Positions 23,544 to 32,319 of a stretch of 64,000 bases of DNA are shown here, piece after piece. Under the pieces are notes generated by a model. The model had not been told where the DNA came from. It saw only the letters and a program-made list of their open reading frames with translations, and searched no databases. A program made the translations under genes and the position numbers. The stretch comes from Streptomyces europaeiscabiei (lineage in GTDB: Bacteria > Actinomycetota > Actinomycetes > Streptomycetales > Streptomycetaceae), in contig NZ_CP107841.1 of NCBI RefSeq assembly GCF_036346855.1, positions 6,638,001 to 6,702,000 on the forward strand, given 5' to 3'. Within the stretch, counting starts at the first letter, position 1; each line of letters begins with the position of its first letter.

Positions 23544-25175
23544 TCAGATACCCGCCGCCGCCGACAGGTCCCGCTTGATCCCGGCCAGCAGACCGGCAGC
23601 CTTCGTGCGGGCCGCCGGGAGACCGGCGTGGTCGGCGACCGGCACCACGACCTCCAGGTAGCACTTCAGCTTGGGTTCCGTGCCGCTGGGGCGGACGATC
23701 ACGCGGGCGCCTTCGAGGGTGTAGCGCAGGCCGTCCGTGGGCGGGAGCCGGTCCGTGCCCCGCGTCAGGTCCTCGGCCCTGGTGACGGCCAGGCCGGCCA
23801 GCGCGGTCGGCGGTCGCTCGCGGAGCCGCTCCATCGCGCGGGCGATGAGCGAGAGGTCCTGGACGCGGACCGAGAGCTGGTCGGTGGCGTGCAGGCCGTG
23901 CTCGACGGCGATGTCGTCCAGCAGGTCCAGGAGGGTGCGGCCCTCCTCCTTCAGCCGCGAGGCGAGTTCCGTGATGAGGAGGGCCGCCGTGATGCCGTCC
24001 TTGTCCCGGACGCCCTCGGGGTCGACGCAGTAGCCGAGGGCCTCCTCGTAGCCGTAGCGCAGGTTCTCGACGCGGGCGATCCACTTGAAGCCGGTGAGGG
24101 TCTCCTCGTAGGGGAGGCCCGCCTTCTCGGCGATACGGCCGAGGAGGGACGAGGAGACGATGGACTCGGCGAACGTGCCCCGCACTCCGCGCGCGACCAG
24201 GTGGGTGGCGAGGAGCGCGCCCACCTCGTCGCCGCGCAGCATCCGCCAGTCGGTGCCGTCCTTGACCGCCGCGGCGCAGCGGTCGGCGTCGGGGTCGTTC
24301 GCGACGATCAGGTCGGGGTCCGTCTCGCGGGCCTTCGCGAAGGCGAGGTCCATCGCGCCGGGCTCCTCCGGGTTGGGAAAGGCGACCGTCGGGAACTCCG
24401 GGTCCGGGTCCGCCTGCTCGGCGACCAGGACGGGCTCCGGGAAGCCTGCGCGGGCGAACGCCGCCAGCAGGGTGTCCTTTCCGACACCGTGCATGGCCGT
24501 GTAGACCGTGCGGGCGGTGCGGGCGGAACCGGGCGCGAGGACCGCGTCCGTACGGGCCAGATAGGCGTCCAGGACGCTGTCGTCGAGCGTGTCCCAGCCG
24601 GCGTCGGGGCGGGGGACGTCGTCGAGGGAGCGTACGGCGTCGATCTCGGCCGCGATCCCGGCGTCGGCCGGGGGCACGATCTGGGAGCCGTCGCCCAGGT
24701 AGACCTTGTAGCCGTTGTCGCGCGGCGGGTTGTGGCTGGCCGTGACCTCAACACCGGCGACCGCGCCCAGGTGCCTTATGGCGAACGCCAGGACGGGCGT
24801 GGGGAGGGGGCGGGGGAGGACCGCCGCGCGCAGGCCCGCGCCGGTCATCACGGCGGCCGTGTCACGGGCGAAGTCGGCGGACTTGTGGCGGGCGTCGTAG
24901 CCGATGACGACGAGGCCGCCGCCGGCGCCCTGCTTGTTCAGGTACGCGGCGAGGCCCGCGGCGGCGCGGATGACGACCGAGCGGTTCATCCGCATGGGGC
25001 CGGCGCCGAGTTCGCCGCGCAGGCCCGCGGTACCGAACTGGAGGGTGCCGGAGAAGCGGGCGGTGAGCTCCGCCGTGTCCGCCGCGTCGATCAGCCCGCC
25101 GAGTTCGTCCCGGGTCTCCGGGTCGGGATCCTCGGCCAGCCACGCCTTGGCGCGGGCGATCAGGTCGTCGTGCAC
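23544..25175 (-). CDS. Phosphosugar mutase (phosphomannomutase/phosphopentomutase-like)
   Basis: An alpha-D-phosphohexomutase superfamily enzyme of 543 residues. The phospho-serine loop is TASHNPPRDNGYKVYLGDG, the metal loop is DPDADRCAA, and the sugar-specificity loop LTGFKWIARVENLRYGYEEALGY is followed by the phosphate-binding RPSGTEPKLK near the C terminus. The GTG at 25175 is preferred because GAGAGG lies nine bases upstream; a TTG three codons earlier has poor spacing. The family includes PGM2-type phosphopentomutases that interconvert (deoxy)ribose-1-phosphate and -5-phosphate. The position beside punA and deoC makes that role attractive. On this reading it links DeoA and PunA products to DeoC. 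Confidence 0.88.
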   Translation of the reverse strand: MHDDLIARAKAWLAEDPDPETRDELGGLIDAADTAELTARFSGTLQFGTAGLRGELGAGPMRMNRSVVIRAAAGLAAYLNKQGAGGGLVVIGYDARHKSADFARDTAAVMTGAGLRAAVLPRPLPTPVLAFAIRHLGAVAGVEVTASHNPPRDNGYKVYLGDGSQIVPPADAGIAAEIDAVRSLDDVPRPDAGWDTLDDSVLDAYLARTDAVLAPGSARTARTVYTAMHGVGKDTLLAAFARAGFPEPVLVAEQADPDPEFPTVAFPNPEEPGAMDLAFAKARETDPDLIVANDPDADRCAAAVKDGTDWRMLRGDEVGALLATHLVARGVRGTFAESIVSSSLLGRIAEKAGLPYEETLTGFKWIARVENLRYGYEEALGYCVDPEGVRDKDGITAALLITELASRLKEEGRTLLDLLDDIAVEHGLHATDQLSVRVQDLSLIARAMERLRERPPTALAGLAVTRAEDLTRGTDRLPPTDGLRYTLEGARVIVRPSGTEPKLKCYLEVVVPVADHAGLPAARTKAAGLLAGIKRDLSAAAGI

Positions 25176-25516
25176 GGGGGTCAACCTCTCGTTCTTTGTT
25201 CGTGCAGGTCCTTGAGCGGGTCCTTGAGGGGTGGGAGGTGCGGGAGGTGCGGGCTTGATTGTCCTCGCCCTCGCGGCCTTACCCGTCCCATCCCCCAGGG
25301 GCTACGCCCCTTCGACCCCGAGGGAGTGCTTTGTCTGCGGGTCCGGTGGGGGCTCCTCGCGCGGTTCCCCGCGCCCCTGGGGAAGCATGGGCTGTGCCCC
25401 ATGCTTCCCCAGGCCCGCAGGGCCTGGCCTGTGTCTTTCAGGGGCGCGGGGAACCGCGCGATCAGCCCCACCGGACCCGCACACGCCAACGGACCGGAGC
25501 TCCGATGTCTTGGGCG
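25176..25516. other. Gene-free region with cruciform-like repeat
   Basis: 341 bp between the mutase start and the punA stop. It contains the mutase ribosome site near its left end and a large compound inverted repeat at 25340-25479. No gene is seen. Confidence 0.7.
25340..25479. repeat. Compound inverted repeat with two internal hairpins
   Basis: Outer arms of about 40 bp (25340-25379 and 25439-25479, perfect over 22 bp at 25358-25379/25439-25460) enclose a 13-bp hairpin (25379-25391/25398-25410) and a small AGGCCC/GGGCCT stem. The arms are two opposed copies of the dispersed repeat core. Confidence 0.85.
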
Positions 25517-26341
25517 TTACAGCCGGTCCAGTACCCGTGTCAGCAGCGAACCCATGCGTGTCGCCGAGTCGCGGCCCGCCTGGAGGACCTCTTCGTGGTT
25601 CAGGGGCTCGCCGGTCATGCCCGCGGCCAGGTTGGTCACCAGCGAGATACCCAGCACCTCCGCGCCCGCCTCGCGCGCGGCGATGGCCTCCAGCACCGTG
25701 GACATGCCGACCAGGTCCGCGCCGATGACGCGGGCCATGCGGATCTCCGCCGGGGTCTCGTAGTGGGGGCCCGTGAACTGCGCGTAGACGCCCTCCTCGA
25801 ACGAGGGATCGATCTCCTTGCACAGAGCGCGCAGGCGCGGGGAGTAGAGGTCCGTGAGGTCGACGAAGTTCGCGCCGACGATCGGCGACGCCGCCGTCAG
25901 GTTCAGATGGTCGCTGATCAGGACCGGCTGGCCGGGACGCATGCCCTCGCGGAGACCGCCGCAGCCGTTGGTGAGGACGATCGTCTTCACACCGGCGGCG
26001 ACGGCGGTACGGACGCCGTGCGCGACGGCGGCGACTCCGCGGCCCTCGTAGTAGTGGGTGCGGCCAAGGAAGACGAGCGCGCGCTTGTCACCGATCTTGT
26101 ACGAGCGGACCTTGCCGCCGTGGCCCTCGACCGCCGGCGGCGGGAAGCCGGGCAGCTCGGTGACCTGGAACTCGGCCTCGGGGGCGCCGAGGGCGTCCAC
26201 GGCCGGGGCCCAGCCGGAGCCCATCACCAGCGCGACGTCGTGGGTCTCGGCGCCCGTCAGCTCGCGCAGGCGCGCGGCGGCGGCGTCGGCGGCGGCGTAC
26301 GGGTCGCCCTGGATGTCGTCCGGAAGGAGAGATGCGTTCAC
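25517..26341 (-). CDS. punA: Purine nucleoside phosphorylase
   Basis: Trimeric-type PNP of 274 residues converting inosine, guanosine and deoxy forms plus phosphate to base and (deoxy)ribose-1-phosphate. Motifs: VMGSGWAP at the phosphate site, [42 protein letters not shown] and [10 protein letters not shown] with [10 protein letters not shown] near the end. The GTG at 26341 starts the protein (MNASLLPDD). The predicted leader is about 15 bases. A CTACGCGCGTAG operator sits 25 bp upstream over the -10 box. Add supplies its inosine, and its sugar phosphate product can pass to the neighbouring mutase. Confidence 0.95.
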   Translation of the reverse strand: MNASLLPDDIQGDPYAAADAAAARLRELTGAETHDVALVMGSGWAPAVDALGAPEAEFQVTELPGFPPPAVEGHGGKVRSYKIGDKRALVFLGRTHYYEGRGVAAVAHGVRTAVAAGVKTIVLTNGCGGLREGMRPGQPVLISDHLNLTAASPIVGANFVDLTDLYSPRLRALCKEIDPSFEEGVYAQFTGPHYETPAEIRMARVIGADLVGMSTVLEAIAAREAGAEVLGISLVTNLAAGMTGEPLNHEEVLQAGRDSATRMGSLLTRVLDRL

Positions 26342-26362
26342 GCGACGAGGGTATCCGGTCGA

Positions 26363-26377
26363 AGCCTACGCGCGTAG
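26363..26377 (-). promoter_or_regulatory. Palindromic operator and -10 box before punA
   Basis: CTACGCGCGTAG at 26366-26377 overlaps a -10 box TAGGCT (26368-26363, minus strand). The geometry is the same as at add and deoC. Confidence 0.8.
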
Positions 26378-26470
26378 ATGGCGAGGCTCACCGGATCGGG
26401 ATCGTTGTCTTGTCGTTTCCAACAGCGGGTCCGGGCGCGGGAGGTGTCTCGCGCCCCTCGGCCGGCTTCC

Positions 26471-26908
26471 TCAGCAGGGGCGTTTGCGCAGTTCCATCAC
26501 GTAGTCGTGGGGCGCGCCCGCCGACTCCGCCGCGTCCGCCACCTCGCCCAGGTAGCGGGCCGAGGGCAGGCCGCCCTCGTAGCCGTTGAGGACGTAGACC
26601 CAGGCCGCTTCCTCGCCGTCCAGGGTGTGTACGCGGACCCGCATCCGGCGGTATATGTCCAGGCCGACGCCGACCCAGCGGTCCATCGCGTCCTCGTCCA
26701 TGGGGGCGATGTCGTACAGCGCCACGAAGACCTGGGAGCGCGGCGCCTCGACGACCGTGGCCAGTGCGCCCTCCCAGCCCATGTGCTCGCCGCCGAAGGT
26801 CAGCCGCCAGTCGTTCAGCCAGCCGGTTGCGCGCAGCGGGGAGTGGGGGGCCCGGCGGGACATCAGGCGCGAGTCCATGTTGCCGGCGTAGGCGGCGTAG
26901 AGCGACAT
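26471..26908 (-). CDS. Gamma-glutamylcyclotransferase-like protein
   Basis: A 145-residue protein with the gamma-glutamylcyclotransferase fold: YAAYAGNMD (substrate-binding Y-x-x-x-G-N motif), MSRRAPHSPLRATGWLNDWRL, ALATVVEAPRSQVFVALYDI and WVYVLNGYEGGLPSARYL. Members cleave gamma-glutamyl amines or peptides, but many are uncharacterised. The ATG ending at 26908 begins MSLYAAYAGN directly, as in the family. No Shine-Dalgarno is visible, so it may be leaderless. It is divergent from lpdA over 189 bp containing a dispersed-repeat copy. Confidence 0.82.
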   Translation of the reverse strand: MSLYAAYAGNMDSRLMSRRAPHSPLRATGWLNDWRLTFGGEHMGWEGALATVVEAPRSQVFVALYDIAPMDEDAMDRWVGVGLDIYRRMRVRVHTLDGEEAAWVYVLNGYEGGLPSARYLGEVADAAESAGAPHDYVMELRKRPC

Positions 26909-26984
26909 GGGGGAGAGCGTACGGGAGCGCTCCGCCCGGGGCCGGGTCACCAGCGGCCCGGGGGTTCGGTCGATCGGCGGGTGC

Positions 26985-27035
26985 GGGGGCGTTGTGGCTG
27001 GTGGCGCGGTTCCCCGCGCTCCTGTGACGGCCCTG
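26985..27035. repeat. Dispersed repeat copy
   Basis: GTGGCTGGTGGCGCGGTTCC followed by CCGCGCTCCTG matches the family core. It lies between the divergent cyclotransferase and lpdA genes. Confidence 0.55.
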
Positions 27036-27097
27036 CGGGCCGATCGCCCGCCACTCCCGGGACCCCCGCGCAGTGGCTTCGGCCTCCGTACGGGACA

Positions 27098-28546
27098 ATG
27101 GAGTACGTGACTCGGATCGTGATCATCGGTGGCGGACCCGGCGGATATGAAGCGGCGCTGGTGGCCGCGCAGCTCGGCGCGGAGGTGACCGTCGTGGACT
27201 GCGACGGTCTGGGCGGGGCGTCGGTGCTGACCGACTGCGTGCCGTCGAAGACCCTCATCGCGACGGCCGAGGTGATGACGACCTTCGACTCCTCCTACGA
27301 GGAGCTGGGGATCATCGTCGCCGACGACACCCCGCACATCGACACGCCCGCGCGTGTCGTGGGGGTGGACCTCGGCAAGGTCAACCGGCGTGTGAAGCGG
27401 CTCGCGCTGGCGCAGTCGCACGACATCACCGCGTCGGTGACGCGCGCCGGCGCGCGGGTCATGCGCGGGCGCGGGCGGCTGCAGGGGCAGCAGGATCTGG
27501 ACGGGTCGCGCAAGGTCGTGGTGCGCGCCGCCGACGGGTCCGAGGAGACACTGACCGCCGACGCCGTACTCATCGCCACCGGCGCCCATCCGCGTGAGGT
27601 GCCCGACGCGCAGCCCGACGGTGAGCGGATCCTCAACTGGACGCAGGTCTACGACCTGGACGAGCTGCCCGACGAGCTGATCGTCGTCGGGTCCGGTGTG
27701 ACCGGTGCCGAGTTCGCCGGCGCCTATCAGGCGCTCGGGTCGCGCGTCACGCTCGTGTCCAGCCGTGACCGTGTCCTGCCGGGCGAGGACCCCGACGCCG
27801 CCGCAGTCCTGGAGGACGTGTTCCGGCGGCGCGGTATGAACGTCATGGCACGCTCCCGCGCCCAGTCCGCCAAACGGGTGGGGGACCGGGTCGAGGTGAC
27901 GCTCGCGGACGGACGGGTCATCAGTGGCTCGCACTGTCTGATGGCCGTCGGTGCCATCCCCAACAGTGCGGGGATGGGCCTGGAGGAGGCCGGGGTCAAG
28001 GTCAAGGAGTCCGGGCACATCTGGACCGACAAGGTCTCCCGGACGAGTGCGCCCGGTGTGTACGCCGCCGGCGACGTGACCGGTGTCTTCGCGCTCGCCT
28101 CCGTGGCCGCCATGCAGGGCCGCATCGCCATGTACCACTTCCTCGGCGACGCCGTGGCCCCGCTGAACCTGAAGACCGTGTCGTCCAACGTCTTCACCGA
28201 CCCCGAGATCGCCACCGTCGGCTACACCCAGGCCGACCTGGACACCGGGGTCATCGACGCCGTCGGGGTGAAGCTGCCGCTGCTGCGCAACCCGCGTGCC
28301 AAGATGCAGGGCATCCGGGACGGCTTCGTCAAGATCTTCTGCCGGCCGGGCACCGGCATCGTCGTGGGCGGTGTCGTGGTCTCCCCGCGTGCCTCGGAGC
28401 TGATCCACCCCATTTCGATCGCGGTCGACAACAACCTGACCGTCGAACAGATCGCGAACGCGTTCACTGTGTACCCGTCCCTGTCGGGTTCGATCGCAGA
28501 GGTCGCGCGCCAGCTCCACACGCGCAAGTCCGGCGACGGCGTCTGA
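27098..28546 (+). CDS. lpdA: NAD(P)H-quinone reductase, LpdA-type flavoprotein
   Basis: A 482-residue member of the pyridine nucleotide-disulfide oxidoreductase family. FAD site IVIIGGGPGGYEAALVAAQL, second dinucleotide site ELIVVGSGVTGAEFAGAYQA, and a C-terminal dimerisation domain with HPISIAVDNNLTVEQIANAF. The active-site loop reads GGASVLTDCVPSKT, where lipoamide dehydrogenases have GGTCLNVGCIPSKT. Only one of the two redox cysteines is present, as in M. tuberculosis LpdA (Rv3303c), a quinone reductase. It is therefore not a lipoamide dehydrogenase. The ATG at 27098 is chosen; a GTG three codons later is possible. Confidence 0.85.
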   Translation: MEYVTRIVIIGGGPGGYEAALVAAQLGAEVTVVDCDGLGGASVLTDCVPSKTLIATAEVMTTFDSSYEELGIIVADDTPHIDTPARVVGVDLGKVNRRVKRLALAQSHDITASVTRAGARVMRGRGRLQGQQDLDGSRKVVVRAADGSEETLTADAVLIATGAHPREVPDAQPDGERILNWTQVYDLDELPDELIVVGSGVTGAEFAGAYQALGSRVTLVSSRDRVLPGEDPDAAAVLEDVFRRRGMNVMARSRAQSAKRVGDRVEVTLADGRVISGSHCLMAVGAIPNSAGMGLEEAGVKVKESGHIWTDKVSRTSAPGVYAAGDVTGVFALASVAAMQGRIAMYHFLGDAVAPLNLKTVSSNVFTDPEIATVGYTQADLDTGVIDAVGVKLPLLRNPRAKMQGIRDGFVKIFCRPGTGIVVGGVVVSPRASELIHPISIAVDNNLTVEQIANAFTVYPSLSGSIAEVARQLHTRKSGDGV

Positions 28547-28631
28547 CGATCGTCCGGCGGCTTCCGTCCCGGAAGACCCCTATATCACTTCTCGCCCCAC
28601 ACTGCGAACAACTTCTGCTATTCGGCGCAAA

Positions 28632-28644
28632 CTGCTGAAAGCAG
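28632..28644. promoter_or_regulatory. Short inverted repeat before the DeoR-family gene
   Basis: CTGCT-GAA-AGCAG, 28 bp before the GTG at 28672, in an AT-richer promoter region. It is a candidate autoregulatory site. It does not resemble the nucleoside palindrome. Confidence 0.35.
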
Positions 28645-28671
28645 ATGGTCGTTGGCGTTACTGTCAGTTTC

Positions 28672-29652
28672 GTGTTCGCTGCAGAACGTCGTCAATTGAT
28701 CCTCGAAATGGTGCGGGCCAACGGAGCGGTGTCGCTCCGTGAGCTCGCCCGCGTCGTCCAGACCTCCGAAGTGACCGTACGGCGGGACGTGCGCGCTCTG
28801 GAGGCAGAAGGACTCCTCGACCGCCGGCACGGCGGTGCGGTATTGCCGGGCGGGTTCACGCGGGAGTCCGGCTTTCCGCAGAAATCTCATCTCGCGACCG
28901 CCGAGAAGACGGCCATCGCCGACCTCGCCGCGAGCTTCGTCGAAGAAGGCGAGGCCATCGTGGTCGGGGCGGGGACCACCACGCAGGAGCTGGCACGCCG
29001 GCTCGCGCGGGTCCCCGGGCTGACCGTCGTCACCAACTCCCTGCTGGTGGCCCAGGCGTTGGCCCACGCCAACCGTGTGGAGGTCGTGATGACCGGCGGC
29101 ACCCTGCGCGGTTCCAACTACGCCCTGGTCGGCTCCGGTGCCGAGCAGTCCCTCCAGGGGCTGCGCGTCTCCAAGGCCTTCCTCTCCGGGAGCGGACTGA
29201 CCGCGGAGCGCGGTCTGTCCACGTCCAACATGCTGTCGGCGTCCGTCGACCGCGCGCTGGTCCAGGCCGCCGCCGAGGTCGTCGTCCTCGCCGATCACAC
29301 CAAACTCGGCACCGACACGATGTTCCAGACGGTGCCGACCGATGTGATCACCCGGCTGGTCACCGACGACCCGCCCGGCCACGACGACCGCGCGCTCACC
29401 GAGTTGCAGGCCCTGGCCGACCAGGGCGTGCAGATCTCCGTGGCAGGGGCGGCGGGCGGCGGTGGTACGGGAGGCGATCCCGTCCCGGCGCGCCCGTCGC
29501 GCCGGGACATGCCCCTCCCGGGGCCCCGCCGCAACCAGGTCCACGGCACCGCGCCGCAGTTGCGCACCGCCACGGTCCTGGGGGAGCAGTCGCCGACCGG
29601 TGAACGGGAGCGGGAGCGGGCGGCCCGCGTCGCGGACCTGCGGCGCCGGTAG
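28672..29652 (+). CDS. DeoR-family transcriptional regulator
   Basis: A 326-residue regulator. The N-terminal HTH at residues 2-58 reads AAERRQLILEMVRANGAVSL, LRELARVVQTSEVTVRRDVR and RRHGGAVLPGG. The sugar-phosphate sensing domain at about 75-235 contains VGAGTTTQELARRL, VVTNSLLVAQAL, VVMTGGTLRGSNYALVG and LADHTKLGTDTM. About 75 Gly/Pro/Arg-rich residues are added at the C terminus, beyond the usual family length of about 255. The GTG at 28672 begins FAAERRQ as in family members; an ATG at 28645 would add nine residues. It lies among the nucleoside genes, so it is a candidate, not proven, regulator of them. Confidence 0.85.
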   Translation: MFAAERRQLILEMVRANGAVSLRELARVVQTSEVTVRRDVRALEAEGLLDRRHGGAVLPGGFTRESGFPQKSHLATAEKTAIADLAASFVEEGEAIVVGAGTTTQELARRLARVPGLTVVTNSLLVAQALAHANRVEVVMTGGTLRGSNYALVGSGAEQSLQGLRVSKAFLSGSGLTAERGLSTSNMLSASVDRALVQAAAEVVVLADHTKLGTDTMFQTVPTDVITRLVTDDPPGHDDRALTELQALADQGVQISVAGAAGGGGTGGDPVPARPSRRDMPLPGPRRNQVHGTAPQLRTATVLGEQSPTGERERERAARVADLRRR

Positions 29653-29745
29653 CGCCGCGCGTACGTCCGCCGGGCTTCTCACCGGTCACGTCGGCCGGCC
29701 ACGCCCGATCGCTCCGCGGTCAGGCCGGCGGGGGCCTCTCACCGG

Positions 29746-30330
29746 TCATGGCTTCAGGCCGCGCAAGGTCAACGTCAGCAGGCGGTCGGCCAACTCCGGG
29801 TCGTCCGGGGTTTCCTCGGCCGCCAGCGCGATCGCGTGGGTGAGCTGGAGCAGGTCGCCGATGGACACGTCGTCGCGTACGGCGTTGGCGTGCTGCGCCC
29901 GCCGGAGGAGGGCGGTGCCCGCCTCCCGGATGGGGGCGCAGCACCGGGCCAGGTCCGAGGGATTCTCGTCCGCGGCGCGGGAGTCCGCGTACGAGACCGT
30001 CATCAGGGCCTGGGCGAGACCGCGGTATTCGCCGGCGTGGGTGATGATGTCGCGCAGCCAGGAGACGAGTGCGGTGCAGGGTCGGGCCGCGTCGAGTTGC
30101 TCCTGCGCGCGGTTCAGCAGGTCACGAACGGCTTCCTCGAAGACCGCGCTCAGGAGGGCCTGGCGGTTGGGGAAGTGCCGGTAGAGAGTGCCGATGCCAA
30201 CGTCCGCCCGGCGGGCGATGTCCTCGAGCGGGGCGGCGGTTCCGTGGGCCGCGAAGGCGAGGCGGGCCTCCGTGAGCAGGCGGTCGCGGTTACGGCGCGC
30301 ATCGGCTCGCATCGGGCGGGTGGTCGGCAA
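29746..30330 (-). CDS. TetR-family transcriptional regulator
   Basis: A 194-residue TetR repressor. The HTH lies at about residues 12-60 (RDRLLTEARLAFAAHGTAAP, LEDIARRADVGIGTLYRHFP). The ligand domain after residue 70 is all-helical, with RLRDIITHAGEYRGL-type helices and AALAAEETPDDPEL near the end. The TTG at 30330 is supported by AGGTGA just upstream; an ATG six codons in has no ribosome site. It has no divergent partner; behind it lies a 47-bp tandem repeat. Target unknown. Confidence 0.82.
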   Translation of the reverse strand: MPTTRPMRADARRNRDRLLTEARLAFAAHGTAAPLEDIARRADVGIGTLYRHFPNRQALLSAVFEEAVRDLLNRAQEQLDAARPCTALVSWLRDIITHAGEYRGLAQALMTVSYADSRAADENPSDLARCCAPIREAGTALLRRAQHANAVRDDVSIGDLLQLTHAIALAAEETPDDPELADRLLTLTLRGLKP

Positions 30331-30402
30331 GGGGTCACCTGCTCTCTTCGCCGGGTGGCGGGTTCAGCCTAAGAGCTCGGGTGACGGGGGTGGTCGCGCG
30401 GG

Positions 30403-30540
30403 TGCGGGGTGGGGCTGATCGCGCCCACACGGCGGAGCCGCGTGTCGACACCGCCCCGCGCCCCCGGAAGCGATCACGGCGGAGCCGCGTGTCGACACCG
30501 CCCCGCGCCCCCGGAAGCGATGGGGCGCGGGGGTTCCACG
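30403..30540. repeat. Dispersed repeat variant with 47-bp tandem duplication
   Basis: Two exact 47-bp copies abut at 30427-30473 and 30474-30520 (CACGGCGGAGCCGCGTGTCG at their start). The stretch begins GTGGGGCTGATCGCGCCCAC and ends in a GGGGCGCGGGG tract that can pair with CCCCGCGCCCC. A related element lies at 34060-34125 and another, reversed, at 63480-63535. Confidence 0.85.
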
Positions 30541-30546
30541 TACGGG

Positions 30547-32319
30547 TCAGTCCTTGATTTCGCAGATGGGGGCGCCGGAGGTGATGGAGGCGCCGACCTC
30601 TGCGTTGAGGCCCTTGATGGTGCCGGAGCGGTGGGCGTTGAGGGGCTGTTCCATTTTCATGGCTTCGAGGACGACGACGAGGTCGCCTTCCTTGACCTCC
30701 TGGCCTTCCTCGACGGCGATCTTGACGATGGTGCCCTGCATGGGGGAGGCGAGGGTGTCGCCGGAGGCGACGGGGCCGGACTTCTTGGCGGCGCGGCGCT
30801 TGGGTTTGGCGCCGGCGGCGAGGCCGGTGCGGGCCAGGGTCATGCCGAGGGCGGCGGGGAGGGAGACTTCCAGGCGTTTGCCGCCGACCTCGACGACGAT
30901 CGTCTCGCGGTCGGTGTCGTCGTCGGTGTCGGTGTCGGTGGGGGCTGCGAAGGGTTTGATGTCGTTGACGAACTCGGTCTCGATCCAGCGGGTGTGGACG
31001 GTGAAGGGGTCCTGGCCGCCGGTGAGTTCGGGGCCGAACGCCGGGTCCCTGACCACTGCGCGGTGGAAGGGGATCGCGGTGGCCATGCCTTCGACGGTGA
31101 ACTCGTCCAGGGCGCGGGCGGCGCGTTGCAGGGCCTGTTGGCGGGTGGCGCCGGTGACGACGAGTTTGGCCAGCAGGGAGTCCCAGGCGGGGCCGATGAC
31201 GCTGCCGGACTCCACGCCCGCGTCCAGGCGGACGCCGGGGCCGGTGGGCGGGGCGAAGGTGGTGACGGTGCCGGGGGCGGGCAGGAAGCCCCGGCCGGGG
31301 TCCTCGCCGTTGATGCGGAACTCGAAGGAGTGGCCGCGCAGCGGCGGGTCGTCGTAGCCGAGTTCCTCGCCGTCGGCGATGCGGAACATCTCGCGGACCA
31401 GGTCGATGCCGGTGACCTCCTCGGTGACCGGGTGCTCGACCTGCAGGCGGGTGTTGACCTCCAGGAAGGAGATCGTGCCGTCGACGCCGACCAGGAACTC
31501 CACCGTGCCGGCGCCGACGTAGCCGGCCTCCTTGAGGATGGCCTTCGACGCCGCGTACAGCTGCTCGTTCTGCGCCTCGGACAGGAAGGGGGCCGGGGCC
31601 TCCTCGACCAGCTTCTGGTGGCGGCGCTGCAGGGAGCAGTCACGGGTGGAGACCACGACCACGTTGCCGTGGGAGTCGGCCAGGCACTGCGTCTCCACGT
31701 GGCGGGGCTTGTCGAGGTAGCGCTCCACGAAGCACTCGCCCCGCCCGAACGCCGCGACGGCCTCACGCACCGCGGAGTCGTACAGCTCCGGGACCTCCTC
31801 GAGGGTGCGGGCGACCTTCAGGCCGCGCCCGCCGCCGCCGAAGGCGGCCTTGATCGCGATCGGCAGACCGTGCTCGGCGGCGAACGCCACGACCTCGTCG
31901 GCGCCGGAGACCGGGTCGGGGGTGCCCGCGACGAGCGGCGCGCCGGCGCGCTGGGCGATGTGACGGGCCGCCACCTTGTCACCCAGGTCGCGGATCGCCT
32001 GCGGCGGCGGGCCGATCCAGATCAGACCCGCGTCCAGCACGGCCTGCGCGAACTCCGCGTTCTCCGAGAGGAAACCGTAACCGGGGTGGACCGCGTCCGC
32101 GCCGGCGTCCTTCGCCGCCTGCAACACCTTGCCCATGTCCAGGTAGCTGCTCGCCGGAGTGTCACCGCCCAGCGCGAACGCCTCGTCCGCAGCCCGCACA
32201 TGCAGCGCGTCGCGGTCCGGATCGGCGTACACGGCCACGCTCGCGATCCCGGCGTCCCGGCACGCCCGGGCGACGCGGACAGCGATTTCGCCTCGGTTGG
32301 CGATCAACACCTTGCGCAC
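30547..32319 (-). CDS. accA2: Acyl-CoA carboxylase alpha subunit (biotin carboxylase and biotin carrier)
   Basis: A 590-residue biotinylated subunit. The biotin carboxylase half spans residues 1-445: [32 protein letters not shown], the glycine-rich [15 protein letters not shown], and [19 protein letters not shown] linker follows, then the biotinyl domain with [13 protein letters not shown], the biotin-accepting Lys near residue 555. It carries CO2 for acetyl- or propionyl-CoA carboxylation with a beta subunit such as the PccB at 35 kb. The GTG at 32319 has GGAGAGGGAG upstream. The size and arrangement match AccA2 of S. coelicolor. Biotinylation would be by BirA at 36.8 kb. Confidence 0.94.
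   Translation of the reverse strand: MRKVLIANRGEIAVRVARACRDAGIASVAVYADPDRDALHVRAADEAFALGGDTPASSYLDMGKVLQAAKDAGADAVHPGYGFLSENAEFAQAVLDAGLIWIGPPPQAIRDLGDKVAARHIAQRAGAPLVAGTPDPVSGADEVVAFAAEHGLPIAIKAAFGGGGRGLKVARTLEEVPELYDSAVREAVAAFGRGECFVERYLDKPRHVETQCLADSHGNVVVVSTRDCSLQRRHQKLVEEAPAPFLSEAQNEQLYAASKAILKEAGYVGAGTVEFLVGVDGTISFLEVNTRLQVEHPVTEEVTGIDLVREMFRIADGEELGYDDPPLRGHSFEFRINGEDPGRGFLPAPGTVTTFAPPTGPGVRLDAGVESGSVIGPAWDSLLAKLVVTGATRQQALQRAARALDEFTVEGMATAIPFHRAVVRDPAFGPELTGGQDPFTVHTRWIETEFVNDIKPFAAPTDTDTDDDTDRETIVVEVGGKRLEVSLPAALGMTLARTGLAAGAKPKRRAAKKSGPVASGDTLASPMQGTIVKIAVEEGQEVKEGDLVVVLEAMKMEQPLNAHRSGTIKGLNAEVGASITSGAPICEIKD

Noticed and set aside
26471..28519. Long minus-strand open frame across lpdA
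   Set aside because: The part over lpdA is antisense to a conserved protein. Only the last 145 codons (the cyclotransferase) match a family.
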